Source of the DNA: Pseudomonadales bacterium
GTDB taxonomy: Bacteria; Pseudomonadota; Gammaproteobacteria; Pseudomonadales; JAHRWD01
Length of the DNA stretch: 64,000 bases
Assembly: GCA_029210125.1 (NCBI GenBank)
Contig: JARGPR010000008.1
Location: 62,001 to 126,000 of the forward strand
Direction of reading: 5' to 3'
Of the stretch, positions 38,904 through 48,820 are shown one piece after another. The notes below the pieces were generated by a model. That model did not search any database, was not told the origin of the DNA, and was given only the letters and a program-made list of their open reading frames with translations. How positions within the stretch are numbered: position 1 is the stretch's first letter; each line of letters begins with the position of its first letter. Made by a program: the position numbers and the translations under genes.

Positions 38904-38919
38904 TGGCATAGCTATTGCA
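38904..38919 (+). promoter_or_regulatory. sigma-54 (-24/-12) promoter for the urea operon
   Basis: TGGCATAGCTATTGCA matches the consensus TGGCAC-N5-TTGCA with one mismatch. The GG and GC dinucleotides are at the required 10-bp spacing. Transcription would begin near 38931, giving urtA a leader of about 150 nt. It fits nitrogen-limited control by NtrC of urea uptake; rpoN is in the same window. Confidence 0.7.
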
Positions 38920-39083
38920 AGGCCTAAATAGATCACGATCTACACGGCAAAAATAATAGTGTCACCACTTCAATTTCTGCTGTATCAGTGATTCGTTACT
39001 CTAGAACCGTCTTAACATAAATAGCCAATTCATCCCCCTCTAAAACCAATACATTTTCATGGGGTATGTCCAAGGGAGAAGTC

Positions 39084-40376
39084 ATGAATAAGAGTTATCT
39101 AAAAAACGCAATTGCATCAACCGCACTGATAGGTTCCCTATCACTTGCGGCCGTCACGCAAGCCGCAGAAACGATTAAAGTGGGCGTATTGCATTCCCTG
39201 AGTGGAACGATGGCCATCAGTGAAACGACACTAAAAGATACCGTGTTGATGATGATCGAAGAGCAAAACAAAAAAGGAGGCATACTAGGGAAGAAGCTGG
39301 AACCTGTTGTGGTGGACCCGGCTTCGAATTGGCCGTTGTTTGCAGAAAAAACCCGCGAGCTGCTTTCAAAAGACAAAGTAGACGTAATATTTGGTTGTTG
39401 GACATCGGTATCACGTAAATCCGTTCTGCCGGTTATTGAAGAGCTGAATGGCCTAATGTTTTACCCTGTGCAATACGAGGGTGAGGAATCGTCCAAAAAT
39501 GTCTTTTACACCGGTGCAGCACCGAACCAGCAGGCAATCCCCGCGGTAGATTATTTGATGAATGACCTCGGTGTGAAACGGTGGGTATTGGCGGGTACTG
39601 ATTATGTTTACCCACGTACCACCAATAAAATCCTCGAAGCGTACTTGAAGTCCAAAGGCGTTGCAGATAAAGATATTATGATTAACTACACGCCCTTTGG
39701 TCATTCTGACTGGCAAGGCATTGTTTCTGACATCAAGAAATTCGGTAGTGCTGGCAAACAAACCGCCGTGGTCTCTACGATAAACGGTGATGCGAATGTG
39801 CCTTTTTATAAAGAACTGGGGAACCAAGGTGTTTCAGCGGAAGATATCCCTGTTGTGGCGTTTTCGGTGGGTGAGGAAGAACTATCAGGTCTTGATACCA
39901 AGCCCCTTGTTGGCCATCTGGCAGCATGGAATTATTTCCAGAGCGTTGAATCCGACGCCAACACCGCCTTCATTAAGCAATGGAAAACATTTATTAAAGA
40001 CCCGAAACGTGTCACCAATGACCCCATGGAAGCCACCTATATCGGATTTAATATGTGGGTGAAGGCCGTAGAAAAAGCAGGCACCACCAAGGTGGATGCA
40101 GTTGAGCAAGCTATGATAGGTATTAAGTCGCCTAACCTAACGGGTGGTATGGCTGTTATGAATAAAAACCACCACCTTTCTAAGCCTGTATTAATTGGCG
40201 AAATTCAGGACGATGGCCAACTTGAAGTGGTATGGGAAACCGACGGCCTCGTTGCGGGTGATGCCTGGTCCGACTTTTTACCCGGTTCAAAAGACATCAT
40301 TGCTGACTGGACCAAACCAACCCGTTGCGGCAATTTTAATGTCAAAACATCGAAGTGCTCTGGTCAAAATTTCTAA
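39084..40376 (+). CDS. urtA: urea ABC transporter substrate-binding protein UrtA
   Basis: A periplasmic type I binding protein (Peripla_BP_5) of 430 aa. ATG 39084 has AAGGGAG 7-13 bp upstream and is preferred to the ATG at 39066. A signal peptide covers residues 1-27 (MNKSYLKNAIASTALIG, then LSLAAVTQA). IKVGVLHSLSGTMAISE starts the mature protein. FGCWTSVSRKSVLPVIE and LFYPVQYEGEESSKN-like segments are typical of UrtA. A terminator follows before urtB. Confidence 0.96.
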   Translation: MNKSYLKNAIASTALIGSLSLAAVTQAAETIKVGVLHSLSGTMAISETTLKDTVLMMIEEQNKKGGILGKKLEPVVVDPASNWPLFAEKTRELLSKDKVDVIFGCWTSVSRKSVLPVIEELNGLMFYPVQYEGEESSKNVFYTGAAPNQQAIPAVDYLMNDLGVKRWVLAGTDYVYPRTTNKILEAYLKSKGVADKDIMINYTPFGHSDWQGIVSDIKKFGSAGKQTAVVSTINGDANVPFYKELGNQGVSAEDIPVVAFSVGEEELSGLDTKPLVGHLAAWNYFQSVESDANTAFIKQWKTFIKDPKRVTNDPMEATYIGFNMWVKAVEKAGTTKVDAVEQAMIGIKSPNLTGGMAVMNKNHHLSKPVLIGEIQDDGQLEVVWETDGLVAGDAWSDFLPGSKDIIADWTKPTRCGNFNVKTSKCSGQNF

Positions 40377-40394
40377 GCGCTAGAAGGTAAATAT

Positions 40395-40441
40395 CGCCAT
40401 GTCGCTGAGAACTATACAGCGGCATGGCGTTTTCGTTTTTA
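40395..40441 (+). terminator. rho-independent terminator/attenuator between urtA and urtB
   Basis: The arm CGCCATGTCGCTG (40395-40407) pairs with CAGCGGCATGGCG (40417-40429), leaving one mismatch, around a 9-nt loop. It is followed by TTTTCGTTTTT. It lies 18 bp after the urtA stop and 43 bp before urtB. It probably lets most transcripts end after the binding protein and some read through. Confidence 0.8.
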
Positions 40442-40472
40442 AGTATTGGAATATCATTCAGTTGGAATCGCT

Positions 40473-42170
40473 ATGCTATTGAAAACGCCACCCAGGAACG
40501 TTGGTTTGCACTCTGTATTTGCCTTAGTAGGCATGTTGCTGTTTAGTGCGATAAGCCCCTCTGCGCTTGCAGAAAACGGCTATAAAGATTCGGATGTGGA
40601 CCAACTGGCGAAGCTCTTGTCTGATTTGCCAAGTGCCAACTTTAAAAACGCTGCCATACTGATTAACAAATCAGAAGGCTTTGTTAAGGAGGCAGCTAAG
40701 CCTGAGTTGGACGAAGTGCTATCTGGTCTTTTTGATGCCTATTTAGAAGGGAAGCTGTATTTCAATAAAAGCACTAAACAGTTACTTATTTTAGAAGAGA
40801 CCGATGGAAAATTATCGTTAAAAGATCCCTTTAATAGCGCATTATTAGGTGAAGCGAATAAAAAAGAGATAAAAAAAATCAGGGTCAATAATCGCCTAAG
40901 GAAGACGCTTAGAAAATCGATTGCCAGGCTGACACTCTTTCACCCCGATCAGGAAGTGCGCTTAAGTGCGGTGGATCAGTTGATGCAAAAGTTAAGTGAT
41001 GAAAACGTATCATTGCTCAAAGAAGCGCAAGAATCTGAAAAATCTAGACCCGTACGAGAAAAAATTGATATCGCACTCGCGCTTTTCGCCTTAAGCCATA
41101 CTGAGGCAGCCGTTCGGAAGCAGGCCGTCACCGCCTTAGCCGGCAATATGGAACCCGCTGTAAAAGCAAAACTCGATGCAATGTTAAGCGTCAACGAACA
41201 AGGGGAATATTTAGAGCCCAGTAAAGCGGTGCGTACAGCAGCACAAAGCTCATTGTCGAGAATCGACTCAAAACGCAGTATCTATGGTTTTTTCGAAACC
41301 GTGTTTTTCGGCCTCAGTCTTGGCTCCGTGCTGTTGCTGGTGGCGATTGGTTTATCCATTACCTTTGGCGTGATGGGTGTCATCAACATGGCCCATGGCG
41401 AACTGATCATGCTGGGAGCCTACACCACTTATGTTTTACAAAGCCTGATGCCCAACCATATTGGTTTGGCGGTTTTATTGTCTATCCCTGCTGCATTTGT
41501 GGTGTCGGGCTTGGTGGGCGTTGCCATCGAACGCGGTGTGATTCAATTTTTAAAAGGACGGCCATTGGAAACCTTGTTGGCCACCTTTGGTATTAGTCTT
41601 ATTCTTCAACAGGCAGTGCGAACCATATTTTCTCCCTTAAATAGGCAAGTCATTACACCCGATTGGATGAGTGGTGCGCTGCAAATTAATCCTGTGTTGT
41701 CTCTGACCTATAACCGCCTGTATGTGATTCTTTTCTCCTTAATCGTTTTTACACTGCTGCTGCTAATAATGAAACGTACCGTGTTGGGCTTATACGTGCG
41801 CGCCGTGTCCCAAAACCGGGATATGGCCAAAGCCATGGGCATACGCAGTGAGTGGGTCGATGCCATGACCTTTGGTCTTGGTTCCGGTGTTGCGGGTTTG
41901 GCCGGTGTGGCCTTGAGCCAGTTAACCAATGTCGGGCCAAACCTCGGGCAAGCGTATATTATTGACTCCTTTATGGTGGTGGTGTTTGGTGGCGTCGGCA
42001 ACCTTTGGGGTACCTTGGTGGGCGGCCTTAGCCTAGGTGTGGCGAATAAGTTTCTTGAACCGGCTATGGGTGCGGTGCTCGCAAAAATAATTGTTTTGGT
42101 AGCACTGATACTATTTATTCAAAAGCGCCCTAGCGGGTTGTTTCCGCAAAAAGGGAGATCAGTTGAATGA
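40473..42170 (+). CDS. urtB: urea ABC transporter permease UrtB
   Basis: An inner-membrane permease of about 565 aa. A hydrophobic leader (residues about 12-32) precedes a periplasmic HEAT-like helical region (to about 265). Then comes the LivH-type domain with FGVMGVINMAHGELIMLGAY and GLGSGVAGLAGVALSQLTNV. The long N-terminal extension is normal for UrtB. ATG 40473 is chosen; the frame opens at 40446. The stop overlaps urtC by 4 bp. Confidence 0.95.
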   Translation: MLLKTPPRNVGLHSVFALVGMLLFSAISPSALAENGYKDSDVDQLAKLLSDLPSANFKNAAILINKSEGFVKEAAKPELDEVLSGLFDAYLEGKLYFNKSTKQLLILEETDGKLSLKDPFNSALLGEANKKEIKKIRVNNRLRKTLRKSIARLTLFHPDQEVRLSAVDQLMQKLSDENVSLLKEAQESEKSRPVREKIDIALALFALSHTEAAVRKQAVTALAGNMEPAVKAKLDAMLSVNEQGEYLEPSKAVRTAAQSSLSRIDSKRSIYGFFETVFFGLSLGSVLLLVAIGLSITFGVMGVINMAHGELIMLGAYTTYVLQSLMPNHIGLAVLLSIPAAFVVSGLVGVAIERGVIQFLKGRPLETLLATFGISLILQQAVRTIFSPLNRQVITPDWMSGALQINPVLSLTYNRLYVILFSLIVFTLLLLIMKRTVLGLYVRAVSQNRDMAKAMGIRSEWVDAMTFGLGSGVAGLAGVALSQLTNVGPNLGQAYIIDSFMVVVFGGVGNLWGTLVGGLSLGVANKFLEPAMGAVLAKIIVLVALILFIQKRPSGLFPQKGRSVE

Positions 42171-43348
42171 GCATGTCACCTTCTAATGAGCCACTGCAGT
42201 TCCAACACTTTAAACAGCGTCGGCAATCGTTGTTATCCAGCACGTTTAATAGTCGCAGCACCCAGCTGTTTTTGTTGGTGTTGTTTGTCGTAACAGTAGG
42301 TTGCTCTTTAAGTAATTTATTATTTTCACCAGATCATTTCCTGTATGTGGATACCTATACCATTACCCTTATGGGGAAATACCTCAGTTATGCATTGTTG
42401 GCCCTGTCGATTGATGTGATCTGGGGCTACTGCGGCATTTTGAGTTTGGGCCACGGCGCATTCTTTGCTTTGGGTGGGTATGCCATGGGGATGTACCTGA
42501 TGCGCCAGATTGGTGATCGTGGTGTATACGGTGACCCTCTGTTACCCGATTTTATGGTGTTTTTAGATTGGAAAGAATTGCCCTGGTTTTGGCAGGGTTT
42601 TGATTTTTTTCCCTTTGCGATATTAATGGCCATGGTCGTACCGGGCTTGCTTGCTTATGTTTTTTCCACCTTGGCATTTCGTTCGCGTGTTACGGGGGTC
42701 TATTTATCCATCATGACCCAAGCCCTCACTTATGCCTTGCTGCTGGCTTTTTTCCGCAATGAAATGGGGTTTGGTGGAAATAATGGCTTAACCGATTTTA
42801 AAGAAATCATCGGCTTTGATTTGCAAAGCGATGCGGTGCGAGTGAGCCTGTTTTTAATCACGGCATTGGTCTTAGCCCTCGCCTATCTGTTAAGCCACTT
42901 TATTTTGGAATCCAAATTTGGCCGTGTGATTGTTGCGCTGCGTGATGCAGAAGGTCGGGCGCGTTTTGTCGGGTATAAAACAGAAAGCTATAAAGTGTGG
43001 CTGTTTGTTTATTCCGCCGTGCTAGCCGGTATTGCGGGTGCCTTATATGTGCCGCAAGTGGGTATTATTAATCCGGGCGAATTTTCGCCGCTTAATTCCA
43101 TCGAGATTGTCGTATGGGTTGCAGTAGGTGGACGAGGGCTACTCTATGGTGCGGTATTGGGCGCCATTATTGTGAGCTATGCCAAAACCCGATTTACAGC
43201 ACTGATGCCTGAAGCATGGTTATTTATGCTGGGTGCGCTTTTTGTCGGTGTTACTATTTTCTTACCCAAGGGTGTAACGGGTTTGTTTGAGGGATTATTC
43301 AAGGCAAAAAAATTATCGAAAGATACCACTGAGGGAGAGCCCTCATGA
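42167..43348 (+). CDS. urtC: urea ABC transporter permease UrtC
   Basis: A LivM-type permease of 393 aa with about ten TM helices. Conserved segments are WGYCGILSLGHGAFFALGGY near residue 85 and the EAA-like RVIVALRDAEGRARFVGYKT near 256. GVTGLFEGLF ends the protein. The ATG overlaps the urtB stop, and its own stop overlaps urtD by 4 bp, so translation is coupled throughout. Confidence 0.95.
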   Translation: MSMSPSNEPLQFQHFKQRRQSLLSSTFNSRSTQLFLLVLFVVTVGCSLSNLLFSPDHFLYVDTYTITLMGKYLSYALLALSIDVIWGYCGILSLGHGAFFALGGYAMGMYLMRQIGDRGVYGDPLLPDFMVFLDWKELPWFWQGFDFFPFAILMAMVVPGLLAYVFSTLAFRSRVTGVYLSIMTQALTYALLLAFFRNEMGFGGNNGLTDFKEIIGFDLQSDAVRVSLFLITALVLALAYLLSHFILESKFGRVIVALRDAEGRARFVGYKTESYKVWLFVYSAVLAGIAGALYVPQVGIINPGEFSPLNSIEIVVWVAVGGRGLLYGAVLGAIIVSYAKTRFTALMPEAWLFMLGALFVGVTIFLPKGVTGLFEGLFKAKKLSKDTTEGEPS

Positions 43349-44178
43349 GTGCTTTAGAGCAATTTCGGGAATTAATGCGCCGCGACCGTGTGTTTGAATT
43401 TTTGGTGGAAGACAATGAGATCATTGATGTCTCGCACAAGGTCATTTTATATATTGAAGGCTTAAGCGTTAGCTTTGATGGTTTCAAAGCACTGAACGAC
43501 CTAAACCTTTATGTTAACGATGGCGAGTTGCGCTGTTTAATCGGGGCCAATGGTGCAGGTAAAACCACCTTAATGGATGTCATTACCGGAAAAACACGGC
43601 CCGATTCCGGCAAAGTATTTTTTGGGCAGCGGGTTGATTTGTTAAAGCGCACAGAGGCTGAAATCGCCATGTTGGGGATTGGCCGAAAATTCCAAAAACC
43701 AACCGTGTTTGAGTTTCATAGTGTATTCGATAATATCGAACTCGCATTGAAAACCTCTAAAGATATGCTGCCGACCTTGTTTTCCCGCACTACGGATGCG
43801 CAGATGGATCGCATTGATGAAGTACTTAAAACGATCGGTTTAAAAGAGCACCGTATGCAACTTGCAGGTGCCTTGTCCCATGGGCAAAAACAATGGCTGG
43901 AAATCGGCATGTTGCTGGCATCCGGCCCCCGCGTGATGTTGGTGGATGAACCCGTAGCGGGTATGACAGCGCAAGAAACCGAGCGCACCGCCGAGCTGCT
44001 TACCGCCTTGGCCGGTGAGCGAACGGTGATTGTGGTAGAGCATGATATGGAATTCGTTCGCAGTATTGCTAAAACCGTCACCGTATTGCATCAAGGTTCG
44101 GTGCTTGCCGAGGGCACTATGAATGAAGTACAAGAAAACGCAGCCGTGCGAGAAGTTTACCTGGGTGAAGAGCAGTGA
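43345..44178 (+). CDS. urtD: urea ABC transporter ATP-binding protein UrtD
   Basis: A LivG-type ATPase of 277 aa. Walker A is CLIGANGAGKTTLMDVITG near residue 65. The signature region is LSHGQKQWLEIGMLLA (LSHGQ in place of LSGGQ, usual in UrtD). Walker B is RVMLVDEPVAGMTAQE. The first 35 residues are an extension also seen in relatives. The stop overlaps the urtE GTG by 4 bp. Confidence 0.95.
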   Translation: MSALEQFRELMRRDRVFEFLVEDNEIIDVSHKVILYIEGLSVSFDGFKALNDLNLYVNDGELRCLIGANGAGKTTLMDVITGKTRPDSGKVFFGQRVDLLKRTEAEIAMLGIGRKFQKPTVFEFHSVFDNIELALKTSKDMLPTLFSRTTDAQMDRIDEVLKTIGLKEHRMQLAGALSHGQKQWLEIGMLLASGPRVMLVDEPVAGMTAQETERTAELLTALAGERTVIVVEHDMEFVRSIAKTVTVLHQGSVLAEGTMNEVQENAAVREVYLGEEQ

Positions 44179-44870
44179 TTGAATTCAAAAAAATAAACCA
44201 GCTTTATGGTAGCTCCCAAATCTTATGGGATTTGGATATGAAAATAGAAGAGGGCAGCGTCACCTGTATTATGGGGCGAAATGGCGTGGGTAAAACCACC
44301 CTATTGAAATGCCTGATGGGCATGTTGCCGATACAATCAGGCGATATGCTGGTAGACGGCGAAAATATCAATGCCTTAAGTACTGAGCAGCGGCCCCGTA
44401 TCGGCGTGGGTTATGTGCCCCAGGGGCGTGAAATATTTCCGCAACTCACCGTAGAAGAAAATCTACTCACTGGGCTTGCCTGCCGTAAAGATGGCGCCAA
44501 ACAAATCCCCGAAAAAATATACGAACTTTTCCCCGTGCTTAAGTCGATGATCCATCGTCGTGGCGGTGATTTGTCTGGCGGGCAACAGCAACAACTCTCC
44601 ATCGGTCGCGCCCTCGTGATAGAGCCTAAAATTTTACTACTCGATGAGCCCAATGAAGGGATTCAGCCCAATATCGTGCAGCAAATCGGCGATGTCATTA
44701 CCAAACTCAATAAAGAAGAAAATCTCACGGTTGTGCTGGTAGAACAAAAATTGGGCTTCGCGCGTCGCGTAGGGCAATGTTTCCATCTGATGGAAAAAGG
44801 CAAAGTGGTGGCTTCTGACGATATGGCGCAACTCAGTGACGCCTTAATCAAAAAACATCTTGCCGTTTAA
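44175..44870 (+). CDS. urtE: urea ABC transporter ATP-binding protein UrtE
   Basis: A LivF-type ATPase of 231 aa. It uses a GTG start overlapping the urtD stop (GTGA). Walker A is CIMGRNGVGKTTLLKC, the signature LSGGQQQQLSIGRAL, and Walker B ILLLDEPNEGIQPNI. The UrtE-typical GREIFPQLTVEENL is present. It completes the five-gene transporter; ureD begins 8 bp later. Confidence 0.95.
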   Translation: MIEFKKINQLYGSSQILWDLDMKIEEGSVTCIMGRNGVGKTTLLKCLMGMLPIQSGDMLVDGENINALSTEQRPRIGVGYVPQGREIFPQLTVEENLLTGLACRKDGAKQIPEKIYELFPVLKSMIHRRGGDLSGGQQQQLSIGRALVIEPKILLLDEPNEGIQPNIVQQIGDVITKLNKEENLTVVLVEQKLGFARRVGQCFHLMEKGKVVASDDMAQLSDALIKKHLAV

Positions 44871-44878
44871 ACGATGGA

Positions 44879-45802
44879 ATGAACATGGAAGTGGCCATCC
44901 CAGCACAAGCGCACGCTAGCATTAGCGACAAGACACCTCGCTGGCAAGCGCATTTATCGCTGCGCTGCGTAGGGGGTGACTATGGGGCGAGACTGGTTTC
45001 CACTGAACACCACGGCCCACTCTATGTGCAGAAACCTTTTTACCCCGAAGGAAAAAACTGTGTGCATATTTACCCCCTTCACCCGCCGGGAGGCGTCGTA
45101 AGTGGGGATGCGCTACATATTCAACTGCACGCTGAATCAAAGGCGAATGTGGTCATTACCACCCCGGGTGCAACGCGTTTTTATAAATCCCGCTATAAAA
45201 ACCTGAAGCAAGAAGCGAATCAGTCTGTTATCAATAAAATTACCATTCGCGACGGAAGCTGTGTGGAATGGCTGCCCATGGAAACCATTGTTTTTAACGG
45301 TGCCCAGGCGAAAAATAATACCCAGGTGTACCTGGATAACAGCGCACACTTTATCGGCTGGGAAGTCTGCTGCTTGGGTTTAACGGCCAGTGATGCCCCC
45401 TTTGAAAAAGGCGCGCTGAGCCAGCGTTTTGAGTTGTATCGTGAAGATAAACCGCTGATGATTGATCGATTGCACTTTTCAGCCAATTCACCCCTGCTCG
45501 GTGCGCGCTCCGGCTTGGGCGGCCATACGGTTTATGGCACCTTTGCCTGCGTACCTCCCATTGATCACCCACTCAATGAAAGCACACAAAGCCAGGCCTT
45601 GTTAACGCGCATCCGCGAAGAAATGGCCACACGGGCATTAGCCGAAAAGTTTTCCATTACCTGGCTCAATAAGGTCTACCTGGCGCGTTATTTGGGTAAT
45701 AATGCGGAAGAGGCGCGCGCAGGTTTTTCCAGTATTTGGCATATTATACGGCCCGTTTTGACAGGGCGAACCGCTTGCCCACCCAGAATTTGGCGCACCT
45801 GA
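44879..45802 (+). CDS. ureD: urease accessory protein UreD
   Basis: An apo-urease chaperone of 307 aa that, with UreF and UreG, loads nickel. LHPPGGVVSGDALHIQ near residue 65, TTPGATRFYKS near 98 and EWLPMETIVFNGA near 124 are UreD hallmarks. The C-terminus ACPPRIWRT matches the family end. ATG 44879 is 8 bp after urtE, indicating that transport and urease genes share one transcript. Confidence 0.95.
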   Translation: MNMEVAIPAQAHASISDKTPRWQAHLSLRCVGGDYGARLVSTEHHGPLYVQKPFYPEGKNCVHIYPLHPPGGVVSGDALHIQLHAESKANVVITTPGATRFYKSRYKNLKQEANQSVINKITIRDGSCVEWLPMETIVFNGAQAKNNTQVYLDNSAHFIGWEVCCLGLTASDAPFEKGALSQRFELYREDKPLMIDRLHFSANSPLLGARSGLGGHTVYGTFACVPPIDHPLNESTQSQALLTRIREEMATRALAEKFSITWLNKVYLARYLGNNAEEARAGFSSIWHIIRPVLTGRTACPPRIWRT

Positions 45803-45844
45803 ATTGAGGCACTTTTTTAGGTGTCAGCATTGAGAGAAGAATAA

Positions 45845-46147
45845 ATGGAACTATCCCCCAGAGACAAAGATAAGCTATTAATTTTCACCGCTGCACTCTT
45901 GGCCGAGCGCAGGCTTGCCAAAGGCCTCCTGTTGAATTACCCCGAAGCAACAGCGTTGATTACCATGGAAATAATCGAAGGTGCCCGCGAAGGGAAAACC
46001 GTTGCAGAATTAATGAGCTTCGGTAAAACCATACTCAGCCGTGAACAAGTGATGGAGGGTGTGCCTGATTTACTCAGTGAAGTGCAGGTGGAAGCCACCT
46101 TCCCCGATGGCACAAAATTGGTCACCGTTCATAACCCGATTGTTTAA
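45845..46147 (+). CDS. ureA: urease gamma subunit UreA
   Basis: A small structural subunit of urease, 100 aa. The sequence [20 protein letters not shown] and the [10 protein letters not shown] motif are typical. [13 protein letters not shown] is the conserved end. ureA, ureB and ureC are separate genes, as in most free-living bacteria. Intergenic gaps to ureB (29 bp) and from ureD (42 bp) are short. Confidence 0.97.
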   Translation: MELSPRDKDKLLIFTAALLAERRLAKGLLLNYPEATALITMEIIEGAREGKTVAELMSFGKTILSREQVMEGVPDLLSEVQVEATFPDGTKLVTVHNPIV

Positions 46148-46176
46148 GAGACCCAATTATTTGGAAGGAAGCCCTT

Positions 46177-46488
46177 ATGATTCCAGGTGAACTGATCGTT
46201 GATAGCGGTAGCCACATCCTTAATGAAGGCCGGGAAGCCATCACTATCAACGTCGAAAATAGCGGTGATCGCCCTATTCAAGTCGGCTCCCACTACCACT
46301 TTTTTGAAACCAACCCAGCACTTAAGTTTGATCGCGCCGCCGCGCGGGGTTTTCGTCTCAACATTGCCTCGGGCACCGCAGTGCGCTTTGAGCCGGGCCA
46401 ATCGCGCAGCGTTGAACTGGTGGCCTACGGCGGCAGTAAAACAGTGTATGGCTTTCGAGGGGATGTGATGGGGCCGCTTAATCCCTAG
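46177..46488 (+). CDS. ureB: urease beta subunit UreB
   Basis: A structural subunit of 103 aa. It starts [39 protein letters not shown] and [17 protein letters not shown] are invariant in the family. A GGAAGG ribosome-binding site lies upstream. ureC follows after 77 bp. Confidence 0.97.
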   Translation: MIPGELIVDSGSHILNEGREAITINVENSGDRPIQVGSHYHFFETNPALKFDRAAARGFRLNIASGTAVRFEPGQSRSVELVAYGGSKTVYGFRGDVMGPLNP

Positions 46489-46565
46489 CAGCCTGCTAGC
46501 CCTAAGTGAAAGGTTTCCACATTACACACCATTTTGCTGAGCAAAAAATTTAAAGGACATGCCTC

Positions 46566-48269
46566 ATGAGCACCATAGATCGACTGGCCTACGCCCAAAT
46601 GTACGGCCCCACCACGGGCGATCGTTTACGTTTAGCCGATACCGCGTTGGTTATCGAAGTGGAAAAAGACTTCACCCAATATGGCGACGAAGTAAAATTT
46701 GGTGGCGGCAAAACCATCCGCGATGGCATGGGGCAATCCCAAGTAATATCCGCCCACGCCATGGATTTAGTCATCACCAACGCCCTCATTATTGATCACT
46801 GGGGCATCGTTAAAGCCGACGTGGGCATCAAAGATGGAAACATTGCCGCCATCGGCAAAGCCGGTAACCCTGATACGCAAAACAAGGTCGATATCATTAT
46901 TGGCCCAGGTACCGAAATCATTGCCGGTGAAGGACAAATTCTCACGGCCGGTGGCATCGATGCGCATATCCATTTTATTTGCCCACAGCAAATCGACGAA
47001 GCGTTGATGTCCGGCGTCACCACCATGATCGGCGGCGGCACCGGCCCCGCCACCGGCACCAACGCCACCACCTGCACCCCCGGCCCCTGGAACATCGGCA
47101 AAATGTTACAAGCCACCGATAACTTCCCCATGAACTTCGGCTTTCTTGGTAAAGGCAATGCCAGTTTGCCCGAAGCCCTGGCCGAGCAATTACTGTATGG
47201 CGCCTGCGGCTTAAAATTACATGAAGACTGGGGCACCACACCGGCATCCATTGATACCTGCTTAAGTGTCGCCGATGAGTTTGATGTGCAAGTGGCCATT
47301 CATACCGACACCCTTAACGAATCAGGCTTTGTGGAAGACACCCTGGCCGCATTTAAAGGCCGCACCATTCACACCTACCATACCGAAGGTGCCGGTGGCG
47401 GCCACGCTCCAGATATTATTAAAGCGGCGGGCCATAGCAATGTGTTGCCGTCTTCCACTAACCCCACGCGGCCCTATACCGTTAATACCGTCGATGAGCA
47501 TTTAGACATGCTGATGGTGTGTCACCACCTTGACCCCGCCATCCCCGAAGACGTGGCCTTTGCCGACTCACGAATTCGCAAAGAAACCATCGCCGCCGAA
47601 GATATTTTTCACGACCTCGGTGCCTTTAGCATGATCGCCTCTGATTCCCAAGCCATGGGGCGCGTTGGGGAAGTCATAACCCGTACCTGGCAAACCGCCC
47701 ATAAAATGAAAGTACAGCGCGGCCCCTTAGAGCAAGACAGCGATCGCAACGATAACTTTCGCGTAAAACGTTACATCTCGAAATACACCATAAACCCCGC
47801 CATCGCCCACGGTGTTTCAGAAGCCGTAGGTTCGGTGGAAGTGGGCAAACTGGCTGATCTGGTTTTATGGAAACCCGCTTTTTTTGGCATTAAACCAGCG
47901 ATGATATTAAAAGGCGGGTTTATCGCCGCAGCGCCCATGGGTGATCCGAACGCCTCGATCCCCACGCCGCAGCCGGTGCATTACCGGCCCATGTTTGGCA
48001 GCTATGGCCACGCCCCTGCGGCCACATCCTTAACCTTTGTCAGCGGCAAAACCGATCAAAGCTCACTAAAACAAACACTGGGCTTAGCGCGTAATTTTTC
48101 CGTGTGCCGCAATACCCGCACCTTGAGCAAAAGCCAGATGATACACAATGCCTGGCAGCCCGATATTCAGGTTGACCCACAAACCTACGAAGTGCGGGCC
48201 GATGGCCAACTGCTCACCTGTGAACCGGCAAAAGAATTACCACTGACTCAGCTTTACAACCTGTTCTGA
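46566..48269 (+). CDS. ureC: urease alpha (catalytic) subunit UreC
   Basis: The nickel-containing catalytic subunit, 567 aa, which hydrolyses urea to ammonia and carbamate. Ni-binding His pair is in [14 protein letters not shown] (about residue 136). The carbamylated Lys is in [11 protein letters not shown] (Lys217). More ligands or catalytic His lie in [12 protein letters not shown] and MVCHHLDP. No active-site residue is missing. The sequence is GC-rich for the window and looks fully functional. Confidence 0.98.
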   Translation: MSTIDRLAYAQMYGPTTGDRLRLADTALVIEVEKDFTQYGDEVKFGGGKTIRDGMGQSQVISAHAMDLVITNALIIDHWGIVKADVGIKDGNIAAIGKAGNPDTQNKVDIIIGPGTEIIAGEGQILTAGGIDAHIHFICPQQIDEALMSGVTTMIGGGTGPATGTNATTCTPGPWNIGKMLQATDNFPMNFGFLGKGNASLPEALAEQLLYGACGLKLHEDWGTTPASIDTCLSVADEFDVQVAIHTDTLNESGFVEDTLAAFKGRTIHTYHTEGAGGGHAPDIIKAAGHSNVLPSSTNPTRPYTVNTVDEHLDMLMVCHHLDPAIPEDVAFADSRIRKETIAAEDIFHDLGAFSMIASDSQAMGRVGEVITRTWQTAHKMKVQRGPLEQDSDRNDNFRVKRYISKYTINPAIAHGVSEAVGSVEVGKLADLVLWKPAFFGIKPAMILKGGFIAAAPMGDPNASIPTPQPVHYRPMFGSYGHAPAATSLTFVSGKTDQSSLKQTLGLARNFSVCRNTRTLSKSQMIHNAWQPDIQVDPQTYEVRADGQLLTCEPAKELPLTQLYNLF

Positions 48270-48293
48270 GGCTTGTGTATTCTAGGAATAACG

Positions 48294-48797
48294 ATGGATG
48301 TATACGAAAAAATAATTGCTGCACCAAACGAAAACGAAACCCTGCAGCCCGATGAGGTGATCGCCCTGGATCATCTTCAGCGCGAAAAGGGGCGCTTTAA
48401 AATCACCGCTCAATCTGGCAACGAAGTGCGGGTATTTTTAGAGCGTGGCAATACACTAAAACGGGGCCAGTTGTTAAAAAGCCAATGCGGGAAAATAATC
48501 CAAGTAGATTACGCAGCCGAACCGGTGATGCGTGCCACAGCAAAAAACTGGCCCGACTTTGTACGCGCCTGTTATCACCTGGGTAATCGGCATGTGCGTC
48601 TCGAAATTGGCGAACTCAGCTTGCAGATTTTGCCCGACCACGTGTTGGCCGAACTGGTGGAGAGTTTTGGTTTAGACGTAAAAGAGTGCGAGGCCGTATT
48701 TATTCCAGAGCCCGGCGCTTATGCTAAACAAAGCGCTTCTGCCAAACACGGCACCTCAGAAAAAACCGCAGCGCATACACACCATCATCATCACTAA
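48294..48797 (+). CDS. ureE: urease nickel metallochaperone UreE
   Basis: A nickel chaperone of 167 aa that hands Ni to UreG. The N-terminal domain includes LDHLQREKGRF; the C-terminal metal-binding domain has ACYHLGNRHVRLEIG. A His-rich tail (HTHHHHH) ends the protein. The frame is open from a TTG at 48273, but ATG 48294, with TAGGA 9 bp upstream, is the natural start. Confidence 0.95.
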   Translation: MDVYEKIIAAPNENETLQPDEVIALDHLQREKGRFKITAQSGNEVRVFLERGNTLKRGQLLKSQCGKIIQVDYAAEPVMRATAKNWPDFVRACYHLGNRHVRLEIGELSLQILPDHVLAELVESFGLDVKECEAVFIPEPGAYAKQSASAKHGTSEKTAAHTHHHHH

Positions 48798-48820
48798 ACC
48801 AGCGACGTTTTCTTTCTATT

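Larger units (their letters stand above)
38286..39083. other. 0.8-kb regulatory/decayed region upstream of urtA
   Basis: No intact gene is present. It contains a LuxR-like fragment (38595-38810), two NtrC-like half-sites (38704-38740), a sigma-54 promoter (38904-38919) and the urtA leader. The left end must hold the promoter of the leftward prpE-like gene. Confidence 0.55.

Noticed and set aside
46796..47299. 167-codon minus-strand frame antisense to ureC
   Set aside because: Shadow frame of a fully conserved urease gene.
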